From: Nitrospirota bacterium
GTDB taxonomy: Bacteria; Nitrospirota; Nitrospiria; 2-01-FULL-66-17
Length of the DNA: 58,520 nt
Assembly: GCA_040757335.1 (NCBI GenBank)
Contig: JBFLXB010000023.1
Span: 1-58,520, forward strand
Reading direction: 5' to 3'
Shown: in pieces, positions 39,661-54,363 of the stretch
Numbering within the stretch: position 1 is the stretch's first letter
How the letters are laid out: each line of letters begins with the position of its first letter
Notes under the pieces: generated by a model
Seen by the model: only the letters and a program-made list of their open reading frames with translations
What the model was told of the DNA's origin: nothing
The model's database searches: none
Made by a program: the position numbers and the translations under genes

Positions 39661-40234
39661 GGTCCTTGGTGCCCTTTACCGACCCTTCGACCCCGCTGGA
39701 CACGTCCACGGCAAACGGCTGGACGCGGCGGACCGCCTCGGCCACGTTGTCCGGCGTGAGTCCTCCCGCCAAGATGATCCGGCCGTACGCCTTCGCCGGC
39801 ACGGCCAGGTCCCAGTCGAACCGCTGTCCCGTGCCGCCGTACTCGCCCTCGCAATACGCGTCCAGCACAAAGGCCCGGACGCGGTACTCGGCCATCCGAT
39901 TGAGGCTGGCGCCGTCCTGAACGCGAATGGCCTTGATGGCGCGCTGACGGAATGCCTCGCAATACTCCGGCGTCTCGTCGCCCTGGAATTGGAATGCATC
40001 CACCCCGCAGCGCTCGGCCATCACCCGCACCCAGTGCGTGGGCTGGTTCACGAAGAGACCCACCGTGGTCACGAACGGCGGGAGCTGCTTGATGATCTCC
40101 TGCGCCTGCTCCACGGAGATGCACCGGGGACTCTCCTTGTACAACACGAACCCCACCGCGTCGGCCCCGGCCTCCACCGCGGCCATGGCGTCTTCCAGCG
40201 TGGTCAAGCCGCAGATCTTTACCCGCACCGTCAT
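39617..40234 (-). CDS. trpF: Phosphoribosylanthranilate isomerase
   Basis: 205 residues; the ATG overlaps the trpC stop (ATGA). The TIM-barrel start [12 protein letters not shown] contains the catalytic Cys. [19 protein letters not shown] near the end binds phosphate and the catalytic Asp lies in [15 protein letters not shown]. It converts PRA to CdRP, the substrate for TrpC. Confidence 0.96.
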   Translation of the reverse strand: MTVRVKICGLTTLEDAMAAVEAGADAVGFVLYKESPRCISVEQAQEIIKQLPPFVTTVGLFVNQPTHWVRVMAERCGVDAFQFQGDETPEYCEAFRQRAIKAIRVQDGASLNRMAEYRVRAFVLDAYCEGEYGGTGQRFDWDLAVPAKAYGRIILAGGLTPDNVAEAVRRVQPFAVDVSSGVEGSVKGTKDHGKIRAFIQAAKGT

Positions 40235-41058
40235 CGCCGTTCCGCCATCCTCCCGGCGGCCGTCCGGGACGGCGAGGAATCGCCCATGAGTTCGCGGACC
40301 TTGTCTTCGATGAGCGGCGCCCGCATGAAGGTCTCTCCGATCAACACGGCGTCGATTTCCAGCGCCGTGAGCCGCTCAACGTCCTTCCGGCCCAGAATAC
40401 CGCTTTCGCTCACCACGATCCGATCATCGGGCACATGGCGCAGCACCCGCTCCGTCGTGGCCAGATCGGTGTCGAACGTCGCGAGATCGCGGTTATTGAT
40501 CCCGATCAGCGCGGCCGTCTCCACCACCTGCTCCAACTCGGCCTCGTTGTGCACCTCCACCAGCGCCGCCAGCCCCACCTCCCGCGCGAGCTGCGCGTAC
40601 TCGCGGAGTTGGCCCGGTTCCAACGCCGCCGCGATCAGGAGCACCGCGTCGGCGCCCAGCGCGCGCGCCTCGTAGACCTGAAACTCGTCGATGACGAAAT
40701 CTTTTTCCAGGATCGGCAGCAACACGGCCTCGCGCACCAACGCCAGATAGGCGAGATCGCCCTGAAAAAACCGGCGGTCGGTCAGCACCGACAGCGCGTG
40801 AGCCCCAGCGGTCGCGTAGGTTTTCGCGATCCGCACCGGATCGAAATCGTCCCGGATCAATCCCTTGGACGGCGACGCCTTTTTGATCTCCGCGATCAGC
40901 CGAAGCGCCGAGCCCTCCGGACGCGCGAGCGCGGTTTCGAATCCCCGCGCGGGCTCCAGGTCCGCGATCCGGGCCTTCAGGGCCGCCAGCCGGATCGCCC
41001 CCTTGCGGGCCGCCACCTCGCTGCGCTTGGAACGAAGAATTTCAGAAAGGAACGACAT
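40231..41058 (-). CDS. trpC: Indole-3-glycerol phosphate synthase
   Basis: 275 residues from the ATG at 41058, which gives the usual MSFLSEILRSKRSEVAAR start. The family signature LIAEIKKASPSKGLIRDDFDP and the LIGINNRDLATF and VSESGI motifs are intact. It closes the indole ring from CdRP. It is separated from trpD by repeat R5, so an insertion lies inside the operon. Confidence 0.96.
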   Translation of the reverse strand: MSFLSEILRSKRSEVAARKGAIRLAALKARIADLEPARGFETALARPEGSALRLIAEIKKASPSKGLIRDDFDPVRIAKTYATAGAHALSVLTDRRFFQGDLAYLALVREAVLLPILEKDFVIDEFQVYEARALGADAVLLIAAALEPGQLREYAQLAREVGLAALVEVHNEAELEQVVETAALIGINNRDLATFDTDLATTERVLRHVPDDRIVVSESGILGRKDVERLTALEIDAVLIGETFMRAPLIEDKVRELMGDSSPSRTAAGRMAERR

Positions 41059-41090
41059 TCCGGAACCGTGTACGAGCACACCCAAATCGC

Positions 41091-41239
41091 GGCCTGTTCA
41101 GGAAGGCGTCAGATGCAAGGCGCCGCGAGAACCGGACGGAGTACCGCCAATGAGCCCTTACGTGAGAACGCGGTTTGGGCGTGGCGAAGCAACCGGAAGC
41201 GCAGCGGCAACGCAGCAGATGACCCTTCATGGACAGGCC
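41091..41239. repeat. Dispersed palindromic element, copy R5, inside the trp operon
   Basis: 149 bp bounded by GGCCTGT / ACAGGCC, with CAGATGCAAGGCG on the left and a central ACGTGAG. The right arm reads into the end of trpD: the last codons and the TGA of trpD (41227-41229) lie within the element. The left end is 32 bp before the trpC ATG. Confidence 0.87.
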
Positions 41240-42246
41240 GATTTGGTCCGTTGTTTGAGGCGTTCCAGCTTTTCCATCGCCGCGCCCGTGTCGATGGATT
41301 TGGCCGCCAGGACGACCCCTTCCGCAAAGTCCTTGGCCTTGCCGCAGGCCACCAGCGGGGGCGCCGCGTTGAGCAGGACGATGTCGCGCCTCGGTCCGGG
41401 AGCGCCTCCCAGAATAGCGAGCAGAATTTTCGCGTTGTCTTCCGGCCCTCCGCCCGCGATCGCCTTCAGCGGCGCCAGCGACATGCCGAGGTCGCGAGGA
41501 TCAAGGTGGTAGCAACTGATCCGTCCTTCTTTCCCTTCGCAAAACCGGGTGGGCGCGGAAATCGAAATCTCATCGAGTCCGTCTTCCCCGTGGACCACGA
41601 AACAGTGTCGCGCTCCGAGTCTGATCAGCACTTGCGCCATCAGATCAGCCAGCGGGTCGGCGTAGACGCCCAAGATCTGGATGGACGCCCCCGCAGGGTT
41701 GGTCAACGGCCCCAAAATATTGAACATGGTGCGAATGCCGATCTCTTGGCGCGGGGCCACGGCGTGTTTCATCGCGCCGTGAAACAACGGCGCGAACAGA
41801 AACCCGATTCCGATTTGATTCACGCAGTCCTCCACCGCCGGCGGCGGGAGGTCGATGTTCACGCCCAGCGCGCGCAACACATCCGCGCTGCCGCTTTTGG
41901 AGGATGCGGCCCGATTGCCGTGTTTGGCCACGGTAACCCCCGCCCCCGCCACCACGAACGCGGTGGTGGTCGAGATGTTGAAGGTGCCTTTGCGGTCGCC
42001 GCCGGTCCCGCAGGTGTCTACGACCAGGGGATCGTCCACGCGGATCCTGATCGCCTTCTCCCGCATCACCCGCACCGCGCCCACCACCTCGTCGACCGTC
42101 TCGCCCTTCATGCGCAGCGCGGTCAGATAGGCCGCGATCTGGGCCGGCGTGGCGCCGCCCTCCATGATTTCCCGCATCACGTCTTCGGATTCGGCCTCCG
42201 TGAGGGAAGTCCCGTCCGCGACCTTGGCAATGGCCTCTTTGATCAC
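41227..42246 (-). CDS. trpD: Anthranilate phosphoribosyltransferase
   Basis: 339 residues from a GTG overlapping the trpG stop (GTGA). The PRPP/anthranilate motifs [38 protein letters not shown] and [11 protein letters not shown] are present. It attaches the phosphoribosyl group to anthranilate. The final residues (ACP) and the stop codon come from repeat R5, so the original C-terminus was probably replaced when the element arrived. The conserved core is unaffected. Confidence 0.95.
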   Translation of the reverse strand: MIKEAIAKVADGTSLTEAESEDVMREIMEGGATPAQIAAYLTALRMKGETVDEVVGAVRVMREKAIRIRVDDPLVVDTCGTGGDRKGTFNISTTTAFVVAGAGVTVAKHGNRAASSKSGSADVLRALGVNIDLPPPAVEDCVNQIGIGFLFAPLFHGAMKHAVAPRQEIGIRTMFNILGPLTNPAGASIQILGVYADPLADLMAQVLIRLGARHCFVVHGEDGLDEISISAPTRFCEGKEGRISCYHLDPRDLGMSLAPLKAIAGGGPEDNAKILLAILGGAPGPRRDIVLLNAAPPLVACGKAKDFAEGVVLAAKSIDTGAAMEKLERLKQRTKSACP

Positions 42247-42812
42247 ACCCGCAACCTCAGAAAGTTCCTGAGCAGGTCCTTCCCCACGCGCGTCAGGATC
42301 GACTCGGGGTGGAACTGAACCCCCTCCACCGCAAACTCGCGATGCCGCAGCCCCATGATCTCCCCCTCCTTGGTCTCGGCGCTCACTTCCAGACACGCCG
42401 GCAACGTCTCGCGTTTGACGATCAACGAGTGGTACCGCGTGGCTTCGAAGGGATTGGCGAGCCCCGCGTAGATGGTCTTGCCGTCGTGGTGGATCATCGA
42501 GGTCTTGCCGTGCATCAACCGGTCCGCGCGGATCACGTCCCCTCCAAACGCCGCCCCGATGGACTGATGCCCCAGACACACGCCCAGGATCGGAATCTTG
42601 CCCGCGAAGCGCCTGATCAAATCGACCGAAATCCCCGCTTCGTTGGGCGTACACGGCCCCGGCGAAATGACGATCCGCGCCGGCCGCTTGGCCGCGATCT
42701 CGTCGAGCGTGAGCGCGTCGTTGCGGTGAACCTCGATCGTCTCGCCCAGTTCACCCAGGTATTGCACCAGGTTATACGTGAACGAATCGTAGTTGTCGAT
42801 TACTAACAGCAT
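42243..42812 (-). CDS. trpG: Anthranilate synthase glutamine amidotransferase subunit
   Basis: 189 residues. It is a class I amidotransferase with nucleophile Cys in [12 protein letters not shown] and the His-x-Glu pair in [10 protein letters not shown]. It supplies ammonia from glutamine to TrpE. The bases before the ATG are a tandem GGTTCAAG-type repeat with no good ribosome site. In some bacteria TrpG (PabA) also serves folate synthesis. Confidence 0.95.
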   Translation of the reverse strand: MLLVIDNYDSFTYNLVQYLGELGETIEVHRNDALTLDEIAAKRPARIVISPGPCTPNEAGISVDLIRRFAGKIPILGVCLGHQSIGAAFGGDVIRADRLMHGKTSMIHHDGKTIYAGLANPFEATRYHSLIVKRETLPACLEVSAETKEGEIMGLRHREFAVEGVQFHPESILTRVGKDLLRNFLRLRV

Positions 42813-42874
42813 GGTTCAAGGGTTCAAGGGTTCAAGGGTTCAATTGAACAATCTGAACGCTTGAACCCTTGAAC
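42813..42874. repeat. Tandem 8-bp repeat with inverted partner between trpE and trpG
   Basis: GGTTCAAG occurs three times in tandem from 42813, followed by a fourth GGTTCAA, then the inverted CTTGAACCCTTGAAC (42860-42874). Fifteen-base arms can pair perfectly, in more than one register. The structure ends at the trpG ATG and would cover its ribosome-binding region in the transcript. Confidence 0.8.
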
Positions 42875-42879
42875 ATTCT

Positions 42880-44358
42880 TTATTCCAGTCCCCTCTCCGC
42901 CATTTCAATCGCCGCGAGCATGGCTTTCGCCTTGTTCACGGTCTCCTCGTACTCGGCATCGGGATTCGAGTCCGCCACGATGCCCGCGCCGGCCTGAATG
43001 TACGCGAGCCCTTGATCCAACACGATCGTCCGGATGGCGATACACGTGTCGAGATTCCCGGAAAAGCTGATGTAGCCGATCGCGCCCCCGTACAACCCGC
43101 GGCCCGTGGGCTCCAGTTCGTCGATGATCTCCATCGCGCGGATTTTGGGCGCGCCCGAAAGCGTGCCGGCAGGAAAACACGCGCGCAACACGTCATACGG
43201 CGTCTTGCCCGGGGCTAAGTCCCCGCGCACGTGCGACACCAGGTGCATTACGTGCGAGTATCGTTCGACCACCATGAAGTCATCGACGCGTACGCTGCCC
43301 GTCTTGACCACCCGCCCCACGTCGTTTCGGCCCAGATCGACCAACATCAGGTGCTCCGCCCGCTCCTTCTCGTCCGCGGCCAGGTCGCGAGCCAGGAGCG
43401 CGTCCTCGTCTTGGTCGCGACCCCGCCGGCGCGTGCCCGCGATCGGCCGAACCCCCACCACGCCCTCTTCGCAGCGAACCAACACCTCCGGCGATGACCC
43501 CACGACTGCCAGCGAACCCAACCGCAGCAGGTACATGTACGGCGACGGATTGATCACGCGCAACGCGCGATACAAATCCACAGGACTGGACGTCACCGGC
43601 GCGTGGAAGCGTTGCGACAACACGACCTGAAACACGTCCCCCGCCGCGATGTATTCCTTGGCGCGCCGCACCATGCCCACGAACTCGGGTTTGGTGACGT
43701 TCGACGCCAACGGCGGCGCCGTCCCTTGCCTCGCGGCCGGGAGCGGGGACGGCAGAGGCCGCCGCAGCGCGGCGATCAACGCGTCGATCTTCGCCACCGA
43801 CTCGTCGTAGACCTCGCGAAGCGGACGCCCCGTGACATGGGCATTGGACACCACCTTGATCCGCTGCGCCACGCGGTCGAAGATCACCAGGGTGTCCGTG
43901 ATCAACAAGCACAGGTCCGGCAGCCCGAGCGTGGGTTTCGGCCGCATGGCCAGCCCTTCGAACCCTCGCGGCGCCACGTCGTAGCCGATGTATCCCACTG
44001 CGCCGCCGAAAAACCGCGGTAACCCAGGCACCGCCACCGGCGTATAGTCCGCCATCACTTTTTCGACCGCCCGGAGCGGATCAGCGGTCTCGATCACTTC
44101 GAGGCGTTCCCCCCGTCGGATTTCGACGCGCGACCCCCGCGCCTCCACAATCACCGTGGGCCGGCTGCCCAAGAACGAATACCGCGCCCACTGCTCGCCT
44201 CCCTCGACGCTTTCCAAGAGATACGAGTAGCGGCCGTCGTCGATCTTGAGGAAGGCGGAGACCGGCGTCTCGAGATCCGCCAGGATCTCCTTGTAGATCG
44301 GGATCAAATTGCCGCGACGGGCCGTTGCGGTGAATTCTTCAAAGGGGGGATGATACAC
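42880..44358 (-). CDS. trpE: Anthranilate synthase component I
   Basis: 492 residues from GTG; the N-terminus VYHPPFEEF fits the family. The feedback site for tryptophan is kept (YSYLLESVEGGEQWARYSFLG, an LLES motif). Chorismate-binding signatures include PIAGTRRRGRDQDED, LMLVDLGRNDVGRV and FPAGTLSGAPKIRAMEIIDELEP. It makes anthranilate from chorismate with ammonia from TrpG. It is the first gene of trpEGDCFBA and is probably allosterically inhibited by tryptophan. Confidence 0.96.
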   Translation of the reverse strand: MYHPPFEEFTATARRGNLIPIYKEILADLETPVSAFLKIDDGRYSYLLESVEGGEQWARYSFLGSRPTVIVEARGSRVEIRRGERLEVIETADPLRAVEKVMADYTPVAVPGLPRFFGGAVGYIGYDVAPRGFEGLAMRPKPTLGLPDLCLLITDTLVIFDRVAQRIKVVSNAHVTGRPLREVYDESVAKIDALIAALRRPLPSPLPAARQGTAPPLASNVTKPEFVGMVRRAKEYIAAGDVFQVVLSQRFHAPVTSSPVDLYRALRVINPSPYMYLLRLGSLAVVGSSPEVLVRCEEGVVGVRPIAGTRRRGRDQDEDALLARDLAADEKERAEHLMLVDLGRNDVGRVVKTGSVRVDDFMVVERYSHVMHLVSHVRGDLAPGKTPYDVLRACFPAGTLSGAPKIRAMEIIDELEPTGRGLYGGAIGYISFSGNLDTCIAIRTIVLDQGLAYIQAGAGIVADSNPDAEYEETVNKAKAMLAAIEMAERGLE

Positions 44359-44392
44359 GTTGTGACACGCCTATTCGCGGCTGGGAACAGCA

Positions 44393-44446
44393 CGTTAACA
44401 CGCCGCGGAAAGGCTTGTCAACCCATCGGCGGTATACCGCCGATGG
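44393..44446 (-). promoter_or_regulatory. trpE promoter with an adjoining perfect 24-bp palindrome
   Basis: On the minus strand TTGACA (44416-44421) and TTAACG (44393-44398) are spaced 17 nt, about 35 nt before the trpE GTG. Immediately upstream lies a perfect 24-bp palindrome (44423-44446; arm CCATCGGCGGTA). It may be an operator for the trp operon or the terminator of the small gene just upstream. The short leader has no room for a Trp-codon leader peptide. Confidence 0.6.
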
Positions 44447-44464
44447 ACGGGACCCGTGGGACCT

Positions 44465-44665
44465 TCAGGACTCCCGGCGCTGAACGACGCGTTCGAGGTC
44501 GCGTTTGAAGCGAAGCTTGCGGAGAGTTTCTTTGAGCGAATCCACGACCGCGTCGTTGAGCTCGCCCTGAGACAGCGTGGCCGCGAGCTCGTTGTAGAGC
44601 GATCTTGGCACCACCACCCGCATCTGGGTGGCCGAACCTCCGTTCACGTCAATGTGTTCACACAT
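44465..44665 (-). CDS. Small ribbon-helix-helix-like protein
   Basis: 66 residues; the ATG at 44665 has GGGAGG 6 nt upstream, better than the longer start. The segment TQMRVVVPRSLYNELAATL followed by two predicted helices (ELNDAVVDSLKETLRKL) resembles a CopG/Arc-type ribbon-helix-helix DNA-binding protein or antitoxin. No toxin partner is next to it. It is divergent from the SIR2 gene and upstream of trpE, whose control region holds a perfect palindrome, so a regulatory link is possible but unproven. Confidence 0.65.
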   Translation of the reverse strand: MCEHIDVNGGSATQMRVVVPRSLYNELAATLSQGELNDAVVDSLKETLRKLRFKRDLERVVQRRES

Positions 44666-44742
44666 ACCTGCCCTCCCGGCGTTCGGTGGCGCATTGCGTG
44701 GTTGATCCGCCAACCTAATTGACCGAAGGGTGCAAAAAGATA

Positions 44743-44771
44743 TTCCCAGTCGAGCGCGTTCCCTTTATAAT
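44743..44771 (+). promoter_or_regulatory. Candidate promoter for the SIR2 gene
   Basis: A consensus TATAAT (44766-44771) is preceded at 17 nt by TTCCCA (44743-44748). This places the transcript start near 44778 and supports translation from the GTG at 44851 rather than from the TTG at 44719. Confidence 0.55.
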
Positions 44772-44850
44772 AAATTTCTGTAAAGAGCGAAAAGAGCAAG
44801 AAGAGTCGATCGACTTTAGCCAGGGAATCGGCACCAGGGAATCGTCTCAC

Positions 44851-45591
44851 GTGGACTCGGCGATCGACAACCTTCGGAATTTACTGGGAAGAGCGTCCCT
44901 CGTTACGGCGTTGACCGGAGCCGGAATTTCGGCGGAAAGCGGCATTCCTACTTTCCGGGGTCCGGAAGGGCTGTGGAATAACTATCGCGCCGAGGACCTC
45001 GCCACGCCAGAAGCCTTCTCGCGCGACCCCGAGCTGGTGTGGCGCTGGTACGATTGGCGACGCGGTATCGTGGCTCGTGCCAGACCCAACGCGGCCCATT
45101 TGGGGTTGGTCGCACTGGAGCGCCGCCAGCGCGTCACGGTCATCACCCAAAACGTGGACGGGCTCCACGGCCTGGCCGGCAGCCGCGAGCTCATCGAGGT
45201 ACACGGAAACATCTGGAAAGTGCGCTGCACGAACTGCGCGCTGATCGCCGCCAACACCGAGGTCCCGCTGGCCGTGATCCCGCCGCGCTGCGGGCGGTGC
45301 GGAGCTCTGGTGCGGCCGCACATCGTGTGGTTCGGCGAGGCGGTCGATCCGTATGATTTTCAGCGCAGCGTGGAGATGAGCCGCAGCGCCGACGTGTTTC
45401 TGGTGATCGGGACTTCCGGACTGGTCCAACCCGCCGCCTCGTTGGCTCAGGTGGCCAAATCCGCGGGTGCGACCGTGGTGGAAATCAACCCCGACTCTAC
45501 CCCCACCACGTCGCTCGCGGATCTGGTCTTCCCCGAGCGAGCGACGCGCGTGTTCGAAGCCCTGGGGCTCAGCCCTAACCCCTCGTCATAG
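44851..45591 (+). CDS. cobB: NAD-dependent protein deacylase, SIR2/CobB class III
   Basis: 246 residues from the GTG at 44851, normal sirtuin length. Motifs are GAGISAESGIPTFRG (NAD site), TQNVDGLH, catalytic His118 in EVHGN and four zinc Cys (126, 129, 147, 150). The YxxR pair (Tyr67, Arg70 in YDWR) is the SIRT5/CobB mark for removing succinyl and malonyl groups as well as acetyl. It acts on cytoplasmic lysine acyl groups. An upstream in-frame TTG would add 44 residues but precedes the promoter. Confidence 0.92.
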   Translation: MDSAIDNLRNLLGRASLVTALTGAGISAESGIPTFRGPEGLWNNYRAEDLATPEAFSRDPELVWRWYDWRRGIVARARPNAAHLGLVALERRQRVTVITQNVDGLHGLAGSRELIEVHGNIWKVRCTNCALIAANTEVPLAVIPPRCGRCGALVRPHIVWFGEAVDPYDFQRSVEMSRSADVFLVIGTSGLVQPAASLAQVAKSAGATVVEINPDSTPTTSLADLVFPERATRVFEALGLSPNPSS

Positions 45592-45648
45592 CAGGAGAGT
45601 CAATAGCAGGAGAGTCTCTTGACAGCGCGAGGCAAATTCCAGTACGTT
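45588..45648 (+). promoter_or_regulatory. Direct repeat and candidate gltB promoter
   Basis: Two exact 14-bp copies of ATAGCAGGAGAGTC (45588-45601 and 45603-45616) overlap the cobB stop. Immediately after them comes TTGACA (45619-45624) with TACGTT (45643-45648) at 18-nt spacing. The in-frame TTG inside this -35 box is not a plausible start for gltB. Confidence 0.45.
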
Positions 45649-45693
45649 TTTAAGACCCTCCGGGTGGTTCGTCCAGCCGCAGGCAGGCTTCCA

Positions 45694-51736
<6,043 letters not shown>

Positions 51737-51749
51737 GTTCTCCATCACA

Positions 51750-51794
51750 AAATCCCCCTATCCCCCCTTTGTCGAAGGGGGGATAGGGGGATTT
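51750..51794 (+). terminator. 20-bp stem hairpin after gltBD
   Basis: Perfect inverted repeat with two 20-base arms, C-rich on the left and G-rich on the right (cores CCCCCTATCCCCCC and GGGGGGATAGGGGG), and a 5-nt loop TGTCG. It starts 13 nt after gltD. C-tract/G-tract hairpins of this type also occur as dispersed repeats in many genomes. No T-run follows except GATTT within the stem. Confidence 0.75.
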
Positions 51795-51857
51795 GCCCCT
51801 TGACGCAACGTGGACCGATACGAAATGATGGCACGCGGATCTTGAGGAGCGCTACCC

Positions 51858-52193
51858 ATGCAGTCCACGACGATGACATCCAAGTTTCAGATCACGATCC
51901 CCAAGTCCGTGAGGGAAAAACTTGGGGTAAAACCTGGACAGCGGTTCTACGTGCTCACGCTCGGGCACACCATTCGCTTGGTCCCCCGGGTCCCGCTGAA
52001 GTCGCTCAAGGGGATTGCGAAAGGCATCGATTCCCGTAACATCAGGGAAACGGACTGGTCGGAACTCGTCGTCGAGTTCAGGAAGCTCCGAGAAGAAATC
52101 GGACGCGCTGCAGGAACGTTCATTACCCGAGAACTCATCAATGAAGGACGACGCGACTGGAACCAAGCACCGCCCAAGTCATGGCGTCGCTGA
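51858..52193 (+). CDS. AbrB/MazE-type DNA-binding protein
   Basis: 111 residues with GAGGAG upstream. The N-terminal swapped-hairpin domain is clear (TTMTSKFQITIPKSVREKLGVKPGQRFYV, then RLVPRVPLKSLKGIAKGI). AbrB-type antitoxins usually end soon after this point. Here about 50 more helical, charged residues follow. No PIN or MazF-type toxin gene adjoins, so it may be a solitary regulator or an orphan antitoxin. Its 3' end overlaps the next gene by 53 bp. Confidence 0.8.
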   Translation: MQSTTMTSKFQITIPKSVREKLGVKPGQRFYVLTLGHTIRLVPRVPLKSLKGIAKGIDSRNIRETDWSELVVEFRKLREEIGRAAGTFITRELINEGRRDWNQAPPKSWRR

Positions 52194-52566
52194 AACAGCG
52201 CTCGTGGTGGTTTACGGCCGACAAGGATGTCCGATGTGCTCCGACGCGAAACAGTGGTTGACCGAACGCAAATTCGCGTTCACCTTCCGCGAGATCTTTC
52301 AAAAGCCTCTGTCGCGAGACGAACTGGTGGCGCTCGCAGCCAAAACATCCGCTGGAATTCACGACCTGTACGCTGCCAAAGGCGCCCTCAAGGTGGGGCT
52401 ACCCGAGGACGGACGCATGTTGACAGCGGAACAGATCTTCATCGTCCAACTTCGCAACCCGGACCTGATCCGCTATCCCCTGTTCGAGCTCAACGACCGA
52501 CTGCTCTTTGGGTTTCATCAGGCCACGCGCGATGCGCTGATGGTCCATGCGGGAGAACCGAGATGA
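52141..52566 (+). CDS. ArsC/Spx-like glutaredoxin-fold protein
   Basis: 141 residues from the ATG at 52141. The glutaredoxin-like fold shows [19 protein letters not shown] with CPMC (30-33) instead of the single Cys of ArsC, then [20 protein letters not shown] as in the ArsC family (PF03960). It is a cytoplasmic thiol oxidoreductase or arsenate-reductase relative. It is translationally coupled to msrB (ATGA). Confidence 0.78.
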   Translation: MKDDATGTKHRPSHGVAETALVVVYGRQGCPMCSDAKQWLTERKFAFTFREIFQKPLSRDELVALAAKTSAGIHDLYAAKGALKVGLPEDGRMLTAEQIFIVQLRNPDLIRYPLFELNDRLLFGFHQATRDALMVHAGEPR

Positions 52567-52958
52567 CCGAGAAGATCGAGAAATCCGACGCGGAATGGAA
52601 AGCCCAACTCACGCCCGAGCAATATCATGTCACCCGCAAAAAGGGCACGGAGCGGGCGTTCACCGGCGAGTACCACGACTCCAAAGAACCCGGCACGTAC
52701 ACGTGCGTGTGCTGCGGCAACCCCCTGTTCAGCTCCGACACCAAGTTCGACTCGGGTACCGGCTGGCCCAGCTTCTATCAACCCATGTCCCCCGAGGCCA
52801 TCAGCACCGAAGACGACTCCAGCTTCTTCATGCGCCGCACCGAAGTGCTTTGCAGCCGCTGCGACGCCCACCTGGGCCACGTCTTCCCCGACGGACCCAA
52901 GCCCACGGGCCTGCGGTACTGCATCAATTCGGCGGCGCTGAAGAAGACCAAACCCTAA
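52563..52958 (+). CDS. msrB: Peptide-methionine (R)-S-oxide reductase
   Basis: 131 residues. The zinc site is formed by CVCC and CSRC pairs. The substrate region [10 protein letters not shown] and catalytic Cys in [11 protein letters not shown] are typical. There is no signal peptide, so it repairs methionine-R-sulfoxide in the cytoplasm. It probably forms an oxidative-stress pair with the upstream thiol oxidoreductase. Confidence 0.95.
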   Translation: MTEKIEKSDAEWKAQLTPEQYHVTRKKGTERAFTGEYHDSKEPGTYTCVCCGNPLFSSDTKFDSGTGWPSFYQPMSPEAISTEDDSSFFMRRTEVLCSRCDAHLGHVFPDGPKPTGLRYCINSAALKKTKP

Positions 52959-53032
52959 CTTCAAAAAAAAACGGCGTTGATTCGGCACCGAAGACATGGC
53001 TACTGGGTACGGCGTGATTAGCGACAACGGCG

Positions 53033-53404
53033 ATGCCTGATCGCGAGCCAACGGCATTCTTCTGTAAGATGACGGCTCTTCCGCCAGCGAGCAGAAAGCG
53101 GCACATGGCCGTTACCAAGGAAGTATTTAGCGCCGCCGAGGCAATCCGAGAACTGGCAAACGGTTATGCGTTTCAGCTTCCCAACCAGAAGGGACTCCTG
53201 ATGACGACCGCCGAATTCATCCAGAACGAGAAGCTGTGTTGCCCGTTCTTTTCGTTTGGAGTCCACGTCGAGTCAGGTGGCGGCCCAATCTGGCTCCAGA
53301 TGACGGGCCCCGATGGCGTGAAGCCGTTCATCCAGGCAGAGATCGGCGGGGCACTTCCGGAAGCCGTGGCAAAAGCCGCCGATTTCCACGCAGCGCGTAC
53401 CTGA
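53033..53404 (+). CDS. Small conserved protein with CCPF motif
   Basis: 123 residues. The early Cys (FFCKMTAL), the RKRHM segment, the [11 protein letters not shown] stretch and [32 protein letters not shown] resemble a family of short uncharacterised proteins often seen near metal-resistance genes. The paired Cys could bind metal. The first ATG is kept because the N-terminal Cys is part of the family pattern as I remember it. Function unknown. Confidence 0.65.
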   Translation: MPDREPTAFFCKMTALPPASRKRHMAVTKEVFSAAEAIRELANGYAFQLPNQKGLLMTTAEFIQNEKLCCPFFSFGVHVESGGGPIWLQMTGPDGVKPFIQAEIGGALPEAVAKAADFHAART

Positions 53405-53405
53405 C

Positions 53406-53738
53406 GTGTTTATCGCCAAGACCCTCGGACTGTTTGTTGTGACCGCCGTTGCGGAGATCGTGGGCTGCTATCTACCGTATCTCTGGCTCAAGAAGGGCGC
53501 TTCAGTGTGGTTGCTTCTGCCCGCTGCCGGCAGCCTCGCGCTGTTCGCCTGGCTACTGTCGTTGCATCCGACGGCAGCCGGCCGTGTGTACGCCGCATAC
53601 GGTGGTGTGTACGTTGCGGTGGCTGTGTTCTGGCTCTGGGTCATCGACTCCGAACGTCCCACCGCGTGGGATATGGTCGGAGTCGCGATCTGCCTCGTCG
53701 GTATGGCCGTTATCATGCTCGGTCCAAGCCATGCGTGA
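53406..53738 (+). CDS. YnfA/UPF0060 family membrane protein
   Basis: 110 residues from GTG, the family length. Four helices and the family motifs [28 protein letters not shown] and RPTAWDMVG are all present. It is a small inner-membrane protein related to drug/metabolite transporters; its substrate is unknown. It starts one base after the previous stop. Confidence 0.92.
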   Translation: MFIAKTLGLFVVTAVAEIVGCYLPYLWLKKGASVWLLLPAAGSLALFAWLLSLHPTAAGRVYAAYGGVYVAVAVFWLWVIDSERPTAWDMVGVAICLVGMAVIMLGPSHA

Positions 53739-54363
53739 CAACGGTCAGCGGACACGCGCTGACACGGCTCCGCCGCCATCGACACATATGGTGATCCGCG
53801 AGGCCACCGAGGACGACGTCCCCCAGTTGGCTGCGTTGTATGCGGGCTCCGTCAAAGCGCTCGCACCGTCGGCGTACTCTGGTGAACAAGTCAACGCGTG
53901 GGCGAGTTTCGCCGAGAATTTCGAGGCCTTCCGGCGCTTCGTGCTCGAGCCACAAACAATCGTGATGGAAGATGACTCGGGAATTCTCGGCTTTTGCGGC
54001 GTGGATGCAACCGGCCACGTCGCTTCACTGTACGTACGGGCCGACCGCGCAAGACAGGGCATCGGCACGAGACTGCTTCAAGTCGCACTTGACCACGCGG
54101 GCGCTTTGGGCGTACACACTTTTCATGCCGAGGCCAGTGAACTCAGCCTCCCTGTGTTCCAGCGGTTCGGTTTCGTTGTGCGCGGCATTGAAAAAGGAGC
54201 TTGCGGCGGAGCTGAATTTGAGCGGTATCTGGTAAGGAAAGGAAGCCCTACGCCCTACAAAGCGATGGAGCCGTTGCTGGGTTGCGCGAAGGGAGGACCG
54301 AAACGCCTATCCGAACGAACCGGCAAACGCTTCTCCCGATCTCTCCGATCACGGCGAAAATGA
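53731..54363 (+). CDS. GNAT-family N-acetyltransferase
   Basis: 210 residues from an ATG overlapping the YnfA stop; an alternative ATG at 53788 starts exactly at the GNAT fold ([17 protein letters not shown]). The acetyl-CoA loop is [18 protein letters not shown], followed by [16 protein letters not shown]. After the fold ends near residue 170 there is a basic tail of about 38 residues that looks like readthrough into non-family sequence. The acceptor is unknown. Confidence 0.85.
   Translation: MRDNGQRTRADTAPPPSTHMVIREATEDDVPQLAALYAGSVKALAPSAYSGEQVNAWASFAENFEAFRRFVLEPQTIVMEDDSGILGFCGVDATGHVASLYVRADRARQGIGTRLLQVALDHAGALGVHTFHAEASELSLPVFQRFGFVVRGIEKGACGGAEFERYLVRKGSPTPYKAMEPLLGCAKGGPKRLSERTGKRFSRSLRSRRK

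Noticed and set aside
42813-42874. Short tandem repeats as a CRISPR array
   Set aside because: Unit is 8 bp without spacers and there are no cas genes.
51858-52566. AbrB-like gene plus following gene as a toxin-antitoxin pair
   Set aside because: The second protein is an ArsC/glutaredoxin-fold oxidoreductase with CPMC, not a PIN or MazF-type toxin.
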